DNA of 6,457 nt from an uncultured Dechloromonas sp. Its GTDB lineage: Bacteria > Pseudomonadota > Gammaproteobacteria > Burkholderiales > Rhodocyclaceae. Below are positions 1 through 6,457 of the stretch, in pieces. Each line of letters opens with the position of its first letter. Within the stretch, counting starts at the first letter, position 1. Made by a program: the position numbers and the translations under genes. The stretch is taken from positions 1-6,457 of the forward strand of contig CAMKYP010000230.1 of the NCBI GenBank assembly GCA_946477505.1, read 5' to 3'. The notes beneath the pieces were generated by a model. That model saw only the letters and a list, made by a program, of their open reading frames with translations, did no database searches and was not told where the DNA came from.

Positions 1-627
1 ATTTTCACCCTGCACGCCGACCACGAGCAGAACGCTTCCACCTCGACCGTCCGTCTGGCCGGCTCTTCCGGCGCCAACCCGTTCGCCTGTATCGCTGCCG
101 GTATCGCCTGTCTGTGGGGGCCGGCACACGGTGGTGCAAACGAAGCCTGCTTGCAGATGCTGGAAGAGATCGGTGATGTTTCCCGTGTCGGCGAGTACAT
201 CAACCGTGCGAAGGACAAGAACGATTCCTTCAAGCTGATGGGCTTCGGTCACCGTGTCTACAAGAACTTCGACCCGCGTGCCAAGCTAATGCGCAAGGTT
301 TGCAACGAAGTCCTGACCGAACTCGGCCTGGAAAACGATCGCCTGTTCAAGCTGGCCATGGAACTGGAAAAGATCGCCCTGGAAGATCCATACTTCGTCG
401 AGAAGAAGCTCTACCCGAACGTCGACTTCTACTCTGGCATCGTCCAGAAGGCCATCGGCATCCCGACCGAGATGTTCACCTGCATCTTCGCGCTGGCTCG
501 TACCGTCGGCTGGATGACGCAGTGGGAAGAAATGTTGACCGATCCGGAATACAAGATCGGCCGTCCGCGTCAGCTGTACATCGGCGCCGCCAAGCGCGAC
601 GTGGTACCGCTCGCCCAACGCGGCTAA
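1..627 (+). CDS. gltA: Citrate synthase, type II (C-terminal half; 5' end outside window)
   Basis: This enzyme condenses oxaloacetate with acetyl-CoA to give citrate and CoA, the entry step of the TCA cycle, in the cytoplasm. The frame is open from base 1 to the TAA at 625-627, giving 208 residues, about the last half of the usual ~430-residue protein. The sequence enters at IFTLHADHEQNAST, a citrate synthase signature. By alignment from memory with E. coli GltA, the catalytic residues are present: His43 of the fragment in GPAHGGANEA (E. coli H264), His84 in GFGHRVYK (H305) and Asp142 in NVDFYSG (D362). Substrate-binding arginines are also present: Arg167 in ARTVGW and Arg188 in GRPRQLY. The sequence matches the hexameric type II enzymes of Gram-negative bacteria, which NADH commonly inhibits; the part that would carry the NADH-site residues lies upstream, so that regulation cannot be judged here. 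A TTG at 151 is an internal Leu codon, not a start. A strong terminator follows two bases after the stop. Confidence 0.97.
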   Translation: MFTLHADHEQNASTSTVRLAGSSGANPFACIAAGIACLWGPAHGGANEACLQMLEEIGDVSRVGEYINRAKDKNDSFKLMGFGHRVYKNFDPRAKLMRKVCNEVLTELGLENDRLFKLAMELEKIALEDPYFVEKKLYPNVDFYSGIVQKAIGIPTEMFTCIFALARTVGWMTQWEEMLTDPEYKIGRPRQLYIGAAKRDVVPLAQRG

Positions 628-629
628 CG

Positions 630-664
630 AAAAAAAGGGGCGGCCTCTTGGCCGCCCTTTTTTT
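630..664 (+). terminator. Intrinsic terminator after gltA, near-symmetric (possibly bidirectional)
   Basis: Seven As (630-636) lead into an 8-bp perfect GC stem, GGGCGGCC (638-645) with GGCCGCCC (650-657). The loop is TCTT and seven Ts follow (658-664). It begins two bases after the gltA stop, the expected place for a Rho-independent terminator. Because the A tract mirrors the T tract, the minus-strand transcript would also have a U tract, so it could stop transcription both ways. It implies that sucA is not simply read through from gltA at full level. Confidence 0.93.
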
Positions 665-732
665 ACCTGCGGAGATTTGTAGCGCCGCACGCAAGCAGCT
701 ACGAAAGAAAAATGACCCTAGTGGGGATGCCT
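665..732 (+). other. Leader between the gltA terminator and sucA; no clear promoter seen
   Basis: These 68 bases separate the terminator from the preferred sucA start. A promoter for sucA would have to lie here or upstream, but I see no convincing -35/-10 pair. The best match, TTGTAG at 677-682 with TACGAA at 700-705 and a 17-base spacer, has only three of six consensus bases in each box. A 5-bp inverted repeat, GTAGC (679-683) and GCTAC (698-702) with a 14-base loop, is present but too weak to call. An in-frame upstream ATG at 712 is discussed under sucA. Confidence 0.4.
723..727 (+). promoter_or_regulatory. Likely ribosome binding site for sucA (supports start at 733)
   Basis: GGGGA at 723-727 lies five bases before the ATG at 733, acceptable Shine-Dalgarno spacing. 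The alternative ATG at 712 has only an A-rich GAAAGAAA stretch before it, and the ATG at 727 overlaps the G run. This site therefore favours 733 as the start, although the match to AGGAGG is only partial. Confidence 0.5.
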
Positions 733-3573
733 ATGACTACGATGAACCAACTGTTCGACAGCACGATGTTCTTCGGCGGCAATGCGCCGTTCGTGGAAGA
801 GCTGTACGAAAACTATCTGAATGACCCGACCTCGGTTCCGGCCGAGTGGCGCGATTATTTCGATCGTCTGGCCCAGATGCCGGGCTACGTTGCCCGCGAT
901 GTCGCCCATGCGCCGGTGATTGCTGCCTTTGCCGAACTGGCGAAGGATGGCGGTTTCCGCCAGGCGGCACCGGCTTCGGCCTCGACCGAGCACAAAAAGC
1001 AGTCTGCCGTCGGCCAACTCGTGACCGCCTACCGTTCGCTCGGTACGCGTTGGGCCGATCTCGATCCGCTCAAGCGTCTGCCCCGTCCGAAGATCGACGA
1101 ACTCGAGCCGGCTTTCTACGGCTTCACCGACGCCGACCTGAACCAGACCTTCAGCGTTGGCTCCCTGAAGGGCCTGCCGGAAAACGCCAAGCTGGGCGAT
1201 ATTCTGGAAACCCTGAAGCAAACGTACTGCGGCACCATCGGTGTCGAGTATATGTACATGACGGACTACAACGAGAAGCGTTGGTTGCAGGAACGCCTGG
1301 AGGGTATCCGTTCGCGTCCCTCCTACAATGCCGAGCAGAAAAAGCGCATCCTGGAGCGCCTGACGGCTGCTGAAACGCTGGAGCGCTATCTGCACACCAA
1401 GTATGTCGGCCAGAAGCGCTTCTCGCTGGAAGGCGGCGAATCGCTGATCGTCTCCATGGACGAAGCCATCCGCATCGGCGGTACTCTCGGTGTCGATGAA
1501 GTCGTGGTCGGCATGGCCCACCGCGGCCGCTTGAACGTCCTGGTCAACACGCTGGGCAAGGCCCCGTCGATGCTCTTCGCCGAATTCGAAGGCAAGAAGA
1601 AGAGCGATCTGTCGGCTGGCGACGTCAAGTACCACATGGGCTTCTCGTCCGACGTCTCCACCCCGGGAGGCGCCTGCCACCTGACGCTGGCTTTCAACCC
1701 GTCGCACCTCGAAATCGTCAACCCGGTGGTCGCCGGCTCCGTCTACGCCCGCCAGGTTCGTCGCGGCGAAGGCAGCAAGTCCAAGGTCATGCCGATCCTG
1801 GTGCACGGCGATGCCGCCGTTGCCGGTCAGGGCGTCAACCAGGAAATGCTCAACTTCGCGCAGACCCGTGGTTATGGCGTCGGCGGTGTGCTGCACATCG
1901 TGGTCAACAACCAGGTTGGCTTCACCACGTCCGACCCGCGCGACTATCGTTCCGGCCACTACTGCACCGACATCTTCAAGATGGTCGATGCGCCGATCTT
2001 CCACGTCAATGGCGACGATCCGGAAGCGGTTGCCCTGGTCACCCAGCTGGCCGTCGAATACCGTCAGACCTTCGGCAAGGATGTCGTCATCGACATCATC
2101 TGCTACCGCAAGCTCGGCCACAACGAGCAGGACGAGCCGATGGTTACCCAGCCGCTGATGTACAAGATCATTGCCAAGCACCCGGGTACCCGCAAGCTGT
2201 ACGGCGATAAGCTGATCGCCGAAGGCACCCTGCCGGCCGAAGGTCCGGATGCGATGATCGCTGAGTATCGCGCTCACCTCGACAAGGGCGAGTTGCTGTA
2301 CAACCCGGTGCTGGCCGGCTACAAGCACCCGAATACCATCGACTGGACCCCGTTCCTGACCAAGAACTACATCGAGACCTGCGACACGACGGTGCCGATG
2401 AAGGAACTGAAGCGTCTTGCCAAGGGCTTGAGCACCATTCCCGAAGGCTTCACGCTGCATTCGCGCGTCAAGAAGATCGTTGAAGATCGCGCCGCCATGG
2501 GCGAGGGCAAGCTGCCGGTCGATTGGGGCATGGCCGAGAACCTTGCCTACGCCTCGCTGCTGGTTTCCGGCTACGGCGTGCGCATCTCCGGTGAAGACGT
2601 CGGCCGCGGTACCTTCTTCCACCGCCACGCCGCTTTCCACGACCAGAACCGCACGAGCTGGGATACCGGTACCTATCATCCGCTGAAGAACCTGCAAGAA
2701 AAGCAGGCCGGCTTCCAGTGCTACGACTCGGTTCTTTCCGAAGAAGCCGTGCTTGCCTTCGATTATGGCTACGCTTCGGCCAACCCGCACGAACTGGTGA
2801 TCTGGGAAGGGCAGTTCGGCGACTTCGCCAACGGCGCCCAGGTTGTCATCGACCAGTTCATTGCCTCCGGCGAGGCCAAGTGGGGCCGTGCCTGCGGTCT
2901 GGTCATGCTGCTGCCGCACGGCTACGAAGGCCAGGGGCCGGAGCACTCCTCCGCCCGTCCGGAACGCTTCATGCAACTGTGTGCCGAGATGAACATGGAA
3001 GTCTGCGTGCCGACCTCGGCTGCCCAGGTCTTCCACATGCTGCGCCGCCAGGCCGTCCGCATGCAGCGCAAGCCGCTGATCGTCATGTCGCCGAAGTCGC
3101 TGCTGCGTCACAAGGATGCCAGCTCTTCCCTGGAAGAACTGGCCAATGGCGAATTCAAGCGGGTCATCGGTGAAGTCGACGATCTGGACCCGAAGAAGGT
3201 CAAGCGCGTCATCCTCTGCTCGGGCAAGGTCTATTACGACCTGGTCAACGCCCGTCGCGAAAAGGGTATCAAGGACATCGCCATCGTCCGTCTGGAACAG
3301 CTCTATCCGTTCCCGAAAGATTCCCTGCAAGCCGAGCTCGCCAAGTATCCGAAGGCTACCGAGATCGTCTGGGCGCAGGAAGAACCGCGCAACCAGGGTG
3401 CCTGGTACTGGATCGCCTCGCGTCACCACCTCGACACCCAGCTGGGCGCCAAGCAGAAGATGCTGCTGGTGTCGCGTCCGGCCTCTTCGTCGCCGGCGGT
3501 GGGTTACCTGGCCAAGCACAACGAGCAACAAAAGGCTTTGATCGAGTCCGCGCTGGGCAAGATCGAGTACTAA
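733..3573 (+). CDS. sucA: 2-oxoglutarate dehydrogenase E1 component (ThDP-dependent decarboxylase)
   Basis: This subunit decarboxylates 2-oxoglutarate with thiamine diphosphate and succinylates the lipoyl group of E2, in the cytoplasmic 2-oxoglutarate dehydrogenase complex. It has 946 residues (E. coli SucA 933). Order: an N-terminal E2-binding segment (LFD...GGNAPFVEELYENYL, residues 7-29), a variable linker, GTIGVEYMYM (167-176), the ThDP domain from about 190 to 520, a transketolase-like pyrimidine-binding domain about 590-790, and the OGDH C-terminal domain ending in RPASSSPAVGY. Active-site residues match E. coli H260, H298 and H729: His263 in AHRGRLN, His301 in KYHMGFSSD and His729 in PHGYEGQGPEHSSAR. 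The ThDP/Mg motif is GDAAVAGQG (Asp360) to NNQVGFTT (Asn393), and HNEQDEP is at 463-469. Start: ATG 733 gives MTTMNQLFD, typical of relatives as I recall them, with GGGGA upstream. ATG 712 would add seven residues, including a CTA codon found nowhere else in the gene; ATG 742 is also possible. sucB follows after 24 bases. The family call is certain; the start is less so. Confidence 0.97.
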   Translation: MTTMNQLFDSTMFFGGNAPFVEELYENYLNDPTSVPAEWRDYFDRLAQMPGYVARDVAHAPVIAAFAELAKDGGFRQAAPASASTEHKKQSAVGQLVTAYRSLGTRWADLDPLKRLPRPKIDELEPAFYGFTDADLNQTFSVGSLKGLPENAKLGDILETLKQTYCGTIGVEYMYMTDYNEKRWLQERLEGIRSRPSYNAEQKKRILERLTAAETLERYLHTKYVGQKRFSLEGGESLIVSMDEAIRIGGTLGVDEVVVGMAHRGRLNVLVNTLGKAPSMLFAEFEGKKKSDLSAGDVKYHMGFSSDVSTPGGACHLTLAFNPSHLEIVNPVVAGSVYARQVRRGEGSKSKVMPILVHGDAAVAGQGVNQEMLNFAQTRGYGVGGVLHIVVNNQVGFTTSDPRDYRSGHYCTDIFKMVDAPIFHVNGDDPEAVALVTQLAVEYRQTFGKDVVIDIICYRKLGHNEQDEPMVTQPLMYKIIAKHPGTRKLYGDKLIAEGTLPAEGPDAMIAEYRAHLDKGELLYNPVLAGYKHPNTIDWTPFLTKNYIETCDTTVPMKELKRLAKGLSTIPEGFTLHSRVKKIVEDRAAMGEGKLPVDWGMAENLAYASLLVSGYGVRISGEDVGRGTFFHRHAAFHDQNRTSWDTGTYHPLKNLQEKQAGFQCYDSVLSEEAVLAFDYGYASANPHELVIWEGQFGDFANGAQVVIDQFIASGEAKWGRACGLVMLLPHGYEGQGPEHSSARPERFMQLCAEMNMEVCVPTSAAQVFHMLRRQAVRMQRKPLIVMSPKSLLRHKDASSSLEELANGEFKRVIGEVDDLDPKKVKRVILCSGKVYYDLVNARREKGIKDIAIVRLEQLYPFPKDSLQAELAKYPKATEIVWAQEEPRNQGAWYWIASRHHLDTQLGAKQKMLLVSRPASSSPAVGYLAKHNEQQKALIESALGKIEY

Positions 3574-3585
3574 AACTACAGCAGA

Positions 3586-3591
3586 GTGGAG
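3586..3591 (+). promoter_or_regulatory. Ribosome binding site of sucB (decides ATG 3598 over GTG 3586)
   Basis: GTGGAG (GGAG core at 3588-3591) lies six bases before ATG 3598. The upstream in-frame GTG at 3586 is itself part of this Shine-Dalgarno sequence. Starting there would add four residues (MESY) in front of the canonical E2 start MSIIEVQVP, so 3598 is the start. Confidence 0.85.
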
Positions 3592-3597
3592 TCATAC

Positions 3598-4827
3598 ATG
3601 AGCATTATCGAAGTTCAAGTTCCCCAGTTGTCCGAGTCCGTCGCCGAAGGCACGCTGGCTTCCTGGAAGAAGAAAATCGGCGAAGCTGTTGCGCGCGATG
3701 AAATCCTGATCGATATCGAGACCGACAAGGTTGTGCTGGAAGTCCCGTCGCCGGGTGCTGGCGTGCTGGTCGAGATTGTCAAGGGCGATGGAGAGACCGT
3801 TGTTTCCGGCGAGCTGATCGCCCGCATCGATACCGAAGCCAAGGCCGGTGCCGCCGCTCCGGCTGCCGAGGCGCCGAAGGCCGCTGCTGCTCCCGCTGCC
3901 AAGGCTGCCCCGGCCGCCGCTGCTCCGGCGGGTACCGCCAGCCCGTCGGCCCGCAAGATCCTCGACGAGAAGGGCATTGCCGCCGCTGATGTCGCTGGTT
4001 CCGGCCGCGGTGGTCGCGTCACCAAGGAAGACGCTGTTGCCGCCGCGCCGAAGGCCATTCCGGCTATCGCTGCCGCCCCGGCTGCTGTGTCGATCGCCGC
4101 ACCGAATACCGGTGTTGCCCTTGGCGAGCGTACCGAACAGCGCGTCCCGATGACCCGCCTACGTGCCCGCATTGCCGAGCGTCTGCTGCAGTCCCAGCAG
4201 ACCAACGCCATCCTGACCACGTTCAACGAAGTGAACATGGGCCCGATGATGGCGCTGCGCAAGCAATACGGCGAGAAGTTCGAGAAGACCCACGGCGTCC
4301 GCCTGGGCTTCATGGGCTTCTTCGTCAAGGCCGCCTGCGCCGCCCTGCAGAAGTTCCCGATCCTGAACGCCTCGGTCGACGGCAACGACATCATCTACCA
4401 CGGCTACATCGACATCGGTATCGCTGTCGGTTCGCCGCGTGGCCTGGTCGTGCCGATCATCCGCAATGCCGACCAGCTGAGCATCGCCGAGATCGAGAAG
4501 AAGATCGCCGAATTCGGCGCCAAGGCCAAGGACGGCAAGCTGTCGATCGAAGAACTGACCGGCGGCACCTTCTCCATCTCCAACGGCGGCATCTTCGGTT
4601 CCATGATGTCCACCCCGATCATCAACCCGCCGCAGTCGGCCATTCTGGGCATCCACGCCACGAAGGACCGCGCCATGGTTGAGAACGGTCAAGTCGTCGT
4701 GCGTCCGATGAACTATCTGGCCATGTCCTACGATCACCGTATCATCGACGGCCGCGAAGCCGTCCTCGGTCTGGTGACCATGAAGGAAGCGCTGGAAGAT
4801 CCGTCCCGCCTGCTGCTCGGCGTCTAA
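3598..4827 (+). CDS. sucB: Dihydrolipoyllysine-residue succinyltransferase, E2 of 2-oxoglutarate dehydrogenase
   Basis: E2 forms the core of the complex: its lipoyl arm takes succinyl from E1, transfers it to CoA to give succinyl-CoA, and is reoxidised by E3. It has 409 residues (E. coli 405). One lipoyl domain spans about 1-78, with the lipoylated Lys44 in IETDKVVLE. An Ala/Pro/Lys-rich flexible linker (about 80-113) follows. The E1/E3-binding domain is about 115-150 (ASPSARKILDEKGI ... GSGRGGRVTKED). A second Ala/Pro linker covers about 150-172. The catalytic domain runs from about 180 to the end, with GGTFSISNGG and the acyltransferase motif DHRIIDG, giving catalytic His380 and Asp384. A single lipoyl domain and the LSESVAEGT start fit the succinyltransferase rather than the pyruvate E2, as does position directly after sucA. 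It is probably cotranscribed with sucA (24-base gap, own Shine-Dalgarno). No defects are seen. Confidence 0.96.
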   Translation: MSIIEVQVPQLSESVAEGTLASWKKKIGEAVARDEILIDIETDKVVLEVPSPGAGVLVEIVKGDGETVVSGELIARIDTEAKAGAAAPAAEAPKAAAAPAAKAAPAAAAPAGTASPSARKILDEKGIAAADVAGSGRGGRVTKEDAVAAAPKAIPAIAAAPAAVSIAAPNTGVALGERTEQRVPMTRLRARIAERLLQSQQTNAILTTFNEVNMGPMMALRKQYGEKFEKTHGVRLGFMGFFVKAACAALQKFPILNASVDGNDIIYHGYIDIGIAVGSPRGLVVPIIRNADQLSIAEIEKKIAEFGAKAKDGKLSIEELTGGTFSISNGGIFGSMMSTPIINPPQSAILGIHATKDRAMVENGQVVVRPMNYLAMSYDHRIIDGREAVLGLVTMKEALEDPSRLLLGV

Positions 4828-4840
4828 TCAACGCCTGCCG

Positions 4841-4874
4841 GCGCCAGTGTCCCCACAAGGGCGCTGGCGCTTTT
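4841..4874 (+). terminator. Hairpin between sucB and lpdA: weak terminator or attenuator
   Basis: GCGCCAG (4841-4847) pairs perfectly with CTGGCGC (4864-4870). The stem extends inward through T-G, G-C, T-G, C-G and C-G pairs to a 6-base loop (CCACAA, 4853-4858), for 12 bp in all with two wobble pairs. Only four Ts follow (4871-4874) before GCACAT. The shape is that of a Rho-independent terminator with a short U tract. It could partly stop transcription before lpdA, or protect the 3' end of a processed sucAB message. The effect is inferred; the hairpin is seen. Confidence 0.6.
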
Positions 4875-4890
4875 GCACATCTGAATTCTG

Positions 4891-4895
4891 AAAGG
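4891..4895 (+). promoter_or_regulatory. Ribosome binding site of lpdA
   Basis: AAAGG at 4891-4895 lies seven bases before ATG 4903, good spacing for a Shine-Dalgarno. It sits downstream of the intergenic hairpin, so lpdA can be translated independently of sucB. Confidence 0.7.
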
Positions 4896-4902
4896 TTTAC
4901 AC

Positions 4903-6327
4903 ATGTCCAAGCAATTTGACGTGCTCGTTATCGGCGGCGGTCCTGGCGGCTACATCGCGGCCATTCGCGCTTCCCAGCTCGGTTTCTCGGCTGCTTGCGC
5001 CGAATCCAATCCCTACGCCGACCCGAAGGGCGAACCGCGTCTCGGCGGTACCTGCCTGAACGTCGGTTGTATCCCGTCCAAGGCGCTGCTGCACACCTCG
5101 CACCTGTTCGAGGAAGCCAACCACAGCTTCGAATCCCAGGGCATCAAGGTAGGCAAGGCGACCATCGACGTGCCGACCATGAAGGCACGCAAGGATGGCG
5201 TGGTCAATCAACTGACCGGCGGTATCAAGATGCTGCTCAAGAAGAACAAGGTTACCTTCCTGGCTGGCCACGGTTCTTTTGTCGGCAAGGAAGGCGATTA
5301 CTGGAAGGTCAAGGTCGGCGCCGAGGAAGTGCTGGCCAAGCAGGTCATTGTCGCCACCGGTTCCAAGGCCCGTCACCTGCCGAACGTTGCAGTCGACCAG
5401 AAGATCGTCATGGACAACGAAGGCGCGCTGAATCAGGAATCCGTGCCGAAGAAGCTGGCCATCATCGGTGCCGGCGTTATCGGTCTGGAAATGGGTTCGG
5501 TCTGGCGTCGCGTCGGCGCCGAAGTCACCGTGCTCGAAGCCATGCCGGACTTCCTGGCCGCCGCTGACGTCGATGTCGCCAAGGAAGCACTCAAGCTGTT
5601 CACCAAGCAAGGTCTGAACATCCAGATGGGTGTCAAGATCGGCGACATCAAGACGAGCAAGAAGGGTGTTTCGATCGCTTACGAAGACAAGGACGGCAAG
5701 GCGCAGAAGCTGGATGCCGACCGCCTGATCGTCTCTATCGGCCGCGTGCCGAATACCGATGGCCTGAATGCAGAAGGCGTCGGCCTCAAGCTCGATGCCC
5801 GCGGTTTTGTCGAAGTCGATGGCCACTGCCAGACCAACCTGCCGGGCGTCTGGGCCATCGGCGACGTGGTTCGCGGCCCGATGCTGGCCCACAAGGCTCA
5901 CGAAGAAGGCGTCATGGTTGCCGAGCTGATGGCTGGCCAGGCCGGTCACTGCAACTTCGACACCATTCCTTGGGTCATCTACACCTCGCCGGAAATTGCC
6001 TGGGTCGGCAAGACCGAGCAGGCCCTCAAGGCCGAAGGCGTTGCCTACAAGGCTGGCAAGGTTCCCTTCCTGGCCAACGGCCGCGCGCTGGGCATGGGCG
6101 ATCCGTCTGGTTTCGTCAAGGTGCTGGCTGACAAGGCAACCGACCGTATCCTCGGCGTGCACATCATCGGCGCCAACGCTTCCGAAATCATCGCCGAGGC
6201 TGTTGTCGCGATGGAATTCGGCGGTGCCTCGGAAGATCTGGCCCGCATCTGCCACGCGCACCCGACCCTGTCGGAAACCGTGCATGAAGCCGCACTGGCC
6301 TGCGACAAGCGCACGCTGAACTTCTGA
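4903..6327 (+). CDS. lpdA: Dihydrolipoyl dehydrogenase, E3 of 2-oxoglutarate dehydrogenase
   Basis: E3 reoxidises the dihydrolipoyl group of E2 and passes electrons through a redox disulfide and FAD to NAD+. It has 474 residues, the usual length for the family without an N-terminal lipoyl domain. FAD-binding motif: VIGGGPGGY at 9-17. Redox disulfide: Cys51 and Cys56 in GGTCLNVGCIPSK. NAD-binding Rossmann motif: IIGAGVIGLE at 187-196. Second FAD contact: AIGDVV, Asp321. The C-terminal dimer-interface domain carries the catalytic pair His453 and Glu458 in HAHPTLSE. The start is ATG 4903, with AAAGG upstream and the FAD fold beginning at once (MSKQFDVLVIGG). Position directly after sucAB suggests a copy dedicated to 2-oxoglutarate dehydrogenase, unlike E. 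coli, where lpd sits with aceEF and is shared. Whether another E3 exists elsewhere cannot be seen. The gene ends at TGA 6325-6327 and is followed by a strong terminator. Confidence 0.97.
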   Translation: MSKQFDVLVIGGGPGGYIAAIRASQLGFSAACAESNPYADPKGEPRLGGTCLNVGCIPSKALLHTSHLFEEANHSFESQGIKVGKATIDVPTMKARKDGVVNQLTGGIKMLLKKNKVTFLAGHGSFVGKEGDYWKVKVGAEEVLAKQVIVATGSKARHLPNVAVDQKIVMDNEGALNQESVPKKLAIIGAGVIGLEMGSVWRRVGAEVTVLEAMPDFLAAADVDVAKEALKLFTKQGLNIQMGVKIGDIKTSKKGVSIAYEDKDGKAQKLDADRLIVSIGRVPNTDGLNAEGVGLKLDARGFVEVDGHCQTNLPGVWAIGDVVRGPMLAHKAHEEGVMVAELMAGQAGHCNFDTIPWVIYTSPEIAWVGKTEQALKAEGVAYKAGKVPFLANGRALGMGDPSGFVKVLADKATDRILGVHIIGANASEIIAEAVVAMEFGGASEDLARICHAHPTLSETVHEAALACDKRTLNF

Positions 6328-6345
6328 TCGCCAAATAGGCGCTTC

Positions 6346-6382
6346 AAAGGCGGGTTGCGGCAACGCACCCGCCTTTTTCTTT
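6346..6382 (+). terminator. Intrinsic terminator after lpdA, GNRA-capped
   Basis: AAAGGCGGGT (6346-6355) pairs with ACCCGCCTTT (6367-6376). After a single bulged T (6356), GCG (6357-6359) pairs with CGC (6364-6366), closed by the tetraloop GCAA (6360-6363), which is of the stable GNRA class. The U tract is TTTTTCTTT (6374-6382). It starts 18 bases after the lpdA stop and marks the end of the odh transcription unit. Only three As precede the stem, so it should act mainly on the + strand. Confidence 0.93.
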
Positions 6383-6457
6383 GGCAAAATACGCTATTCC
6401 CCAGTAAGCACCCGGCCAACCCATCTGTAAATTGACGCGTTAGACCGCGAAGATCGT
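6383..6457. other. Downstream non-coding tail; no gene supported
   Basis: These 75 bases are less GC-rich than the genes and have stop codons in all + frames. On the minus strand one frame is open from the window edge to a TAG at 6394-6396 (20 codons), but it uses CGA, TCT, TCA and AGA, unlike the codon use of the neighbouring genes, so I do not call it. TTGACG at 6432-6437 resembles a -35 box, but its -10 would fall at or beyond the window end, so a promoter for the next gene cannot be judged. Confidence 0.5.

Noticed and set aside
679..702. Inverted repeat GTAGC/GCTAC in the sucA leader as a possible operator or riboswitch
   Set aside because: It has only 5 bp of stem with a 14-base loop, no extension and no recognisable riboswitch core, so it is likely chance.
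718..3531. A 937-codon open frame on the minus strand opposite sucA
   Set aside because: It is codon-aligned with sucA and stays open only because sucA lacks TTA, CTA and TCA codons. It resembles no protein I recognise, starts at a TTG, and the sense gene is unmistakable.
3840..4110. Repetitive GCC/GCT-rich stretch that could be read as a tandem repeat
   Set aside because: It encodes the Ala/Pro-rich flexible linkers of SucB on either side of the E1/E3-binding domain. The units are irregular and normal for this family.
4873..4901. TTGCAC ... TTTACA as a promoter for lpdA
   Set aside because: The -10 match is poor and lies immediately before the ATG, leaving no room for a leader with the Shine-Dalgarno.
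6329..6341. Small hairpin CGCC/GGCG just after the lpdA stop
   Set aside because: It has a 4-bp stem only and no T tract; the strong terminator lies just downstream.
4897..6387. A 496-codon open frame on the minus strand opposite lpdA
   Set aside because: Same codon-aligned antisense effect. It also begins inside the lpdA terminator region and has no plausible ribosome binding context.
6394..6457. Possible C-terminus of a convergent minus-strand gene
   Set aside because: The open stretch has 20 codons rich in codons that the neighbouring genes avoid, and there is no recognisable protein motif.

Overview
The window is a conserved TCA-cycle block from a bacterial chromosome. All genes lie on the + strand: the 3' half of citrate synthase (gltA), then complete genes for the three subunits of the 2-oxoglutarate dehydrogenase complex, E1 (sucA/odhA), E2 (sucB/odhB) and E3 (lpdA/odhL). 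The order gltA-sucA-sucB-lpdA, the type II (hexameric, gamma/beta-proteobacterial) citrate synthase sequence, the moderately high GC with strong G/C third-position bias, and the protein sequences (for example the SucA start MTTMNQLFD and an E3 with no lipoyl domain) suggest a betaproteobacterium, probably of the Rhodocyclaceae (Dechloromonas-like). That placement rests on recalled family resemblance, not on a search.

Layout: 1-627 is the gltA C-terminal half, whose start lies before the window. At 630-664 there is a strong, nearly symmetric intrinsic terminator that separates gltA from the odh genes. A 68-base leader precedes sucA (preferred start 733, end 3573). sucB follows after 24 bases (3598-4827) with a good Shine-Dalgarno. 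A 75-base gap before lpdA contains a GC-rich hairpin followed by only four Ts, which looks like a weak or partial terminator (attenuator). lpdA runs 4903-6327 and is followed by a second strong intrinsic terminator (6346-6382). The last 75 bases (6383-6457) hold no gene that I can support.

Function: citrate synthase makes citrate from oxaloacetate and acetyl-CoA. Further round the cycle, SucA decarboxylates 2-oxoglutarate with ThDP, SucB carries the succinyl group on lipoyl-lysine to CoA, and LpdA reoxidises the dihydrolipoyl group with FAD and NAD+. All expected catalytic residues are visible and there are no frameshifts or truncations apart from the window edge. I found no mobile element, CRISPR, RNA gene or new system. 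The points worth a second look are regulatory: the terminators, the sucB-lpdA hairpin and the sucA start choice. A codon-avoidance pattern also explains the very long antisense open frames.
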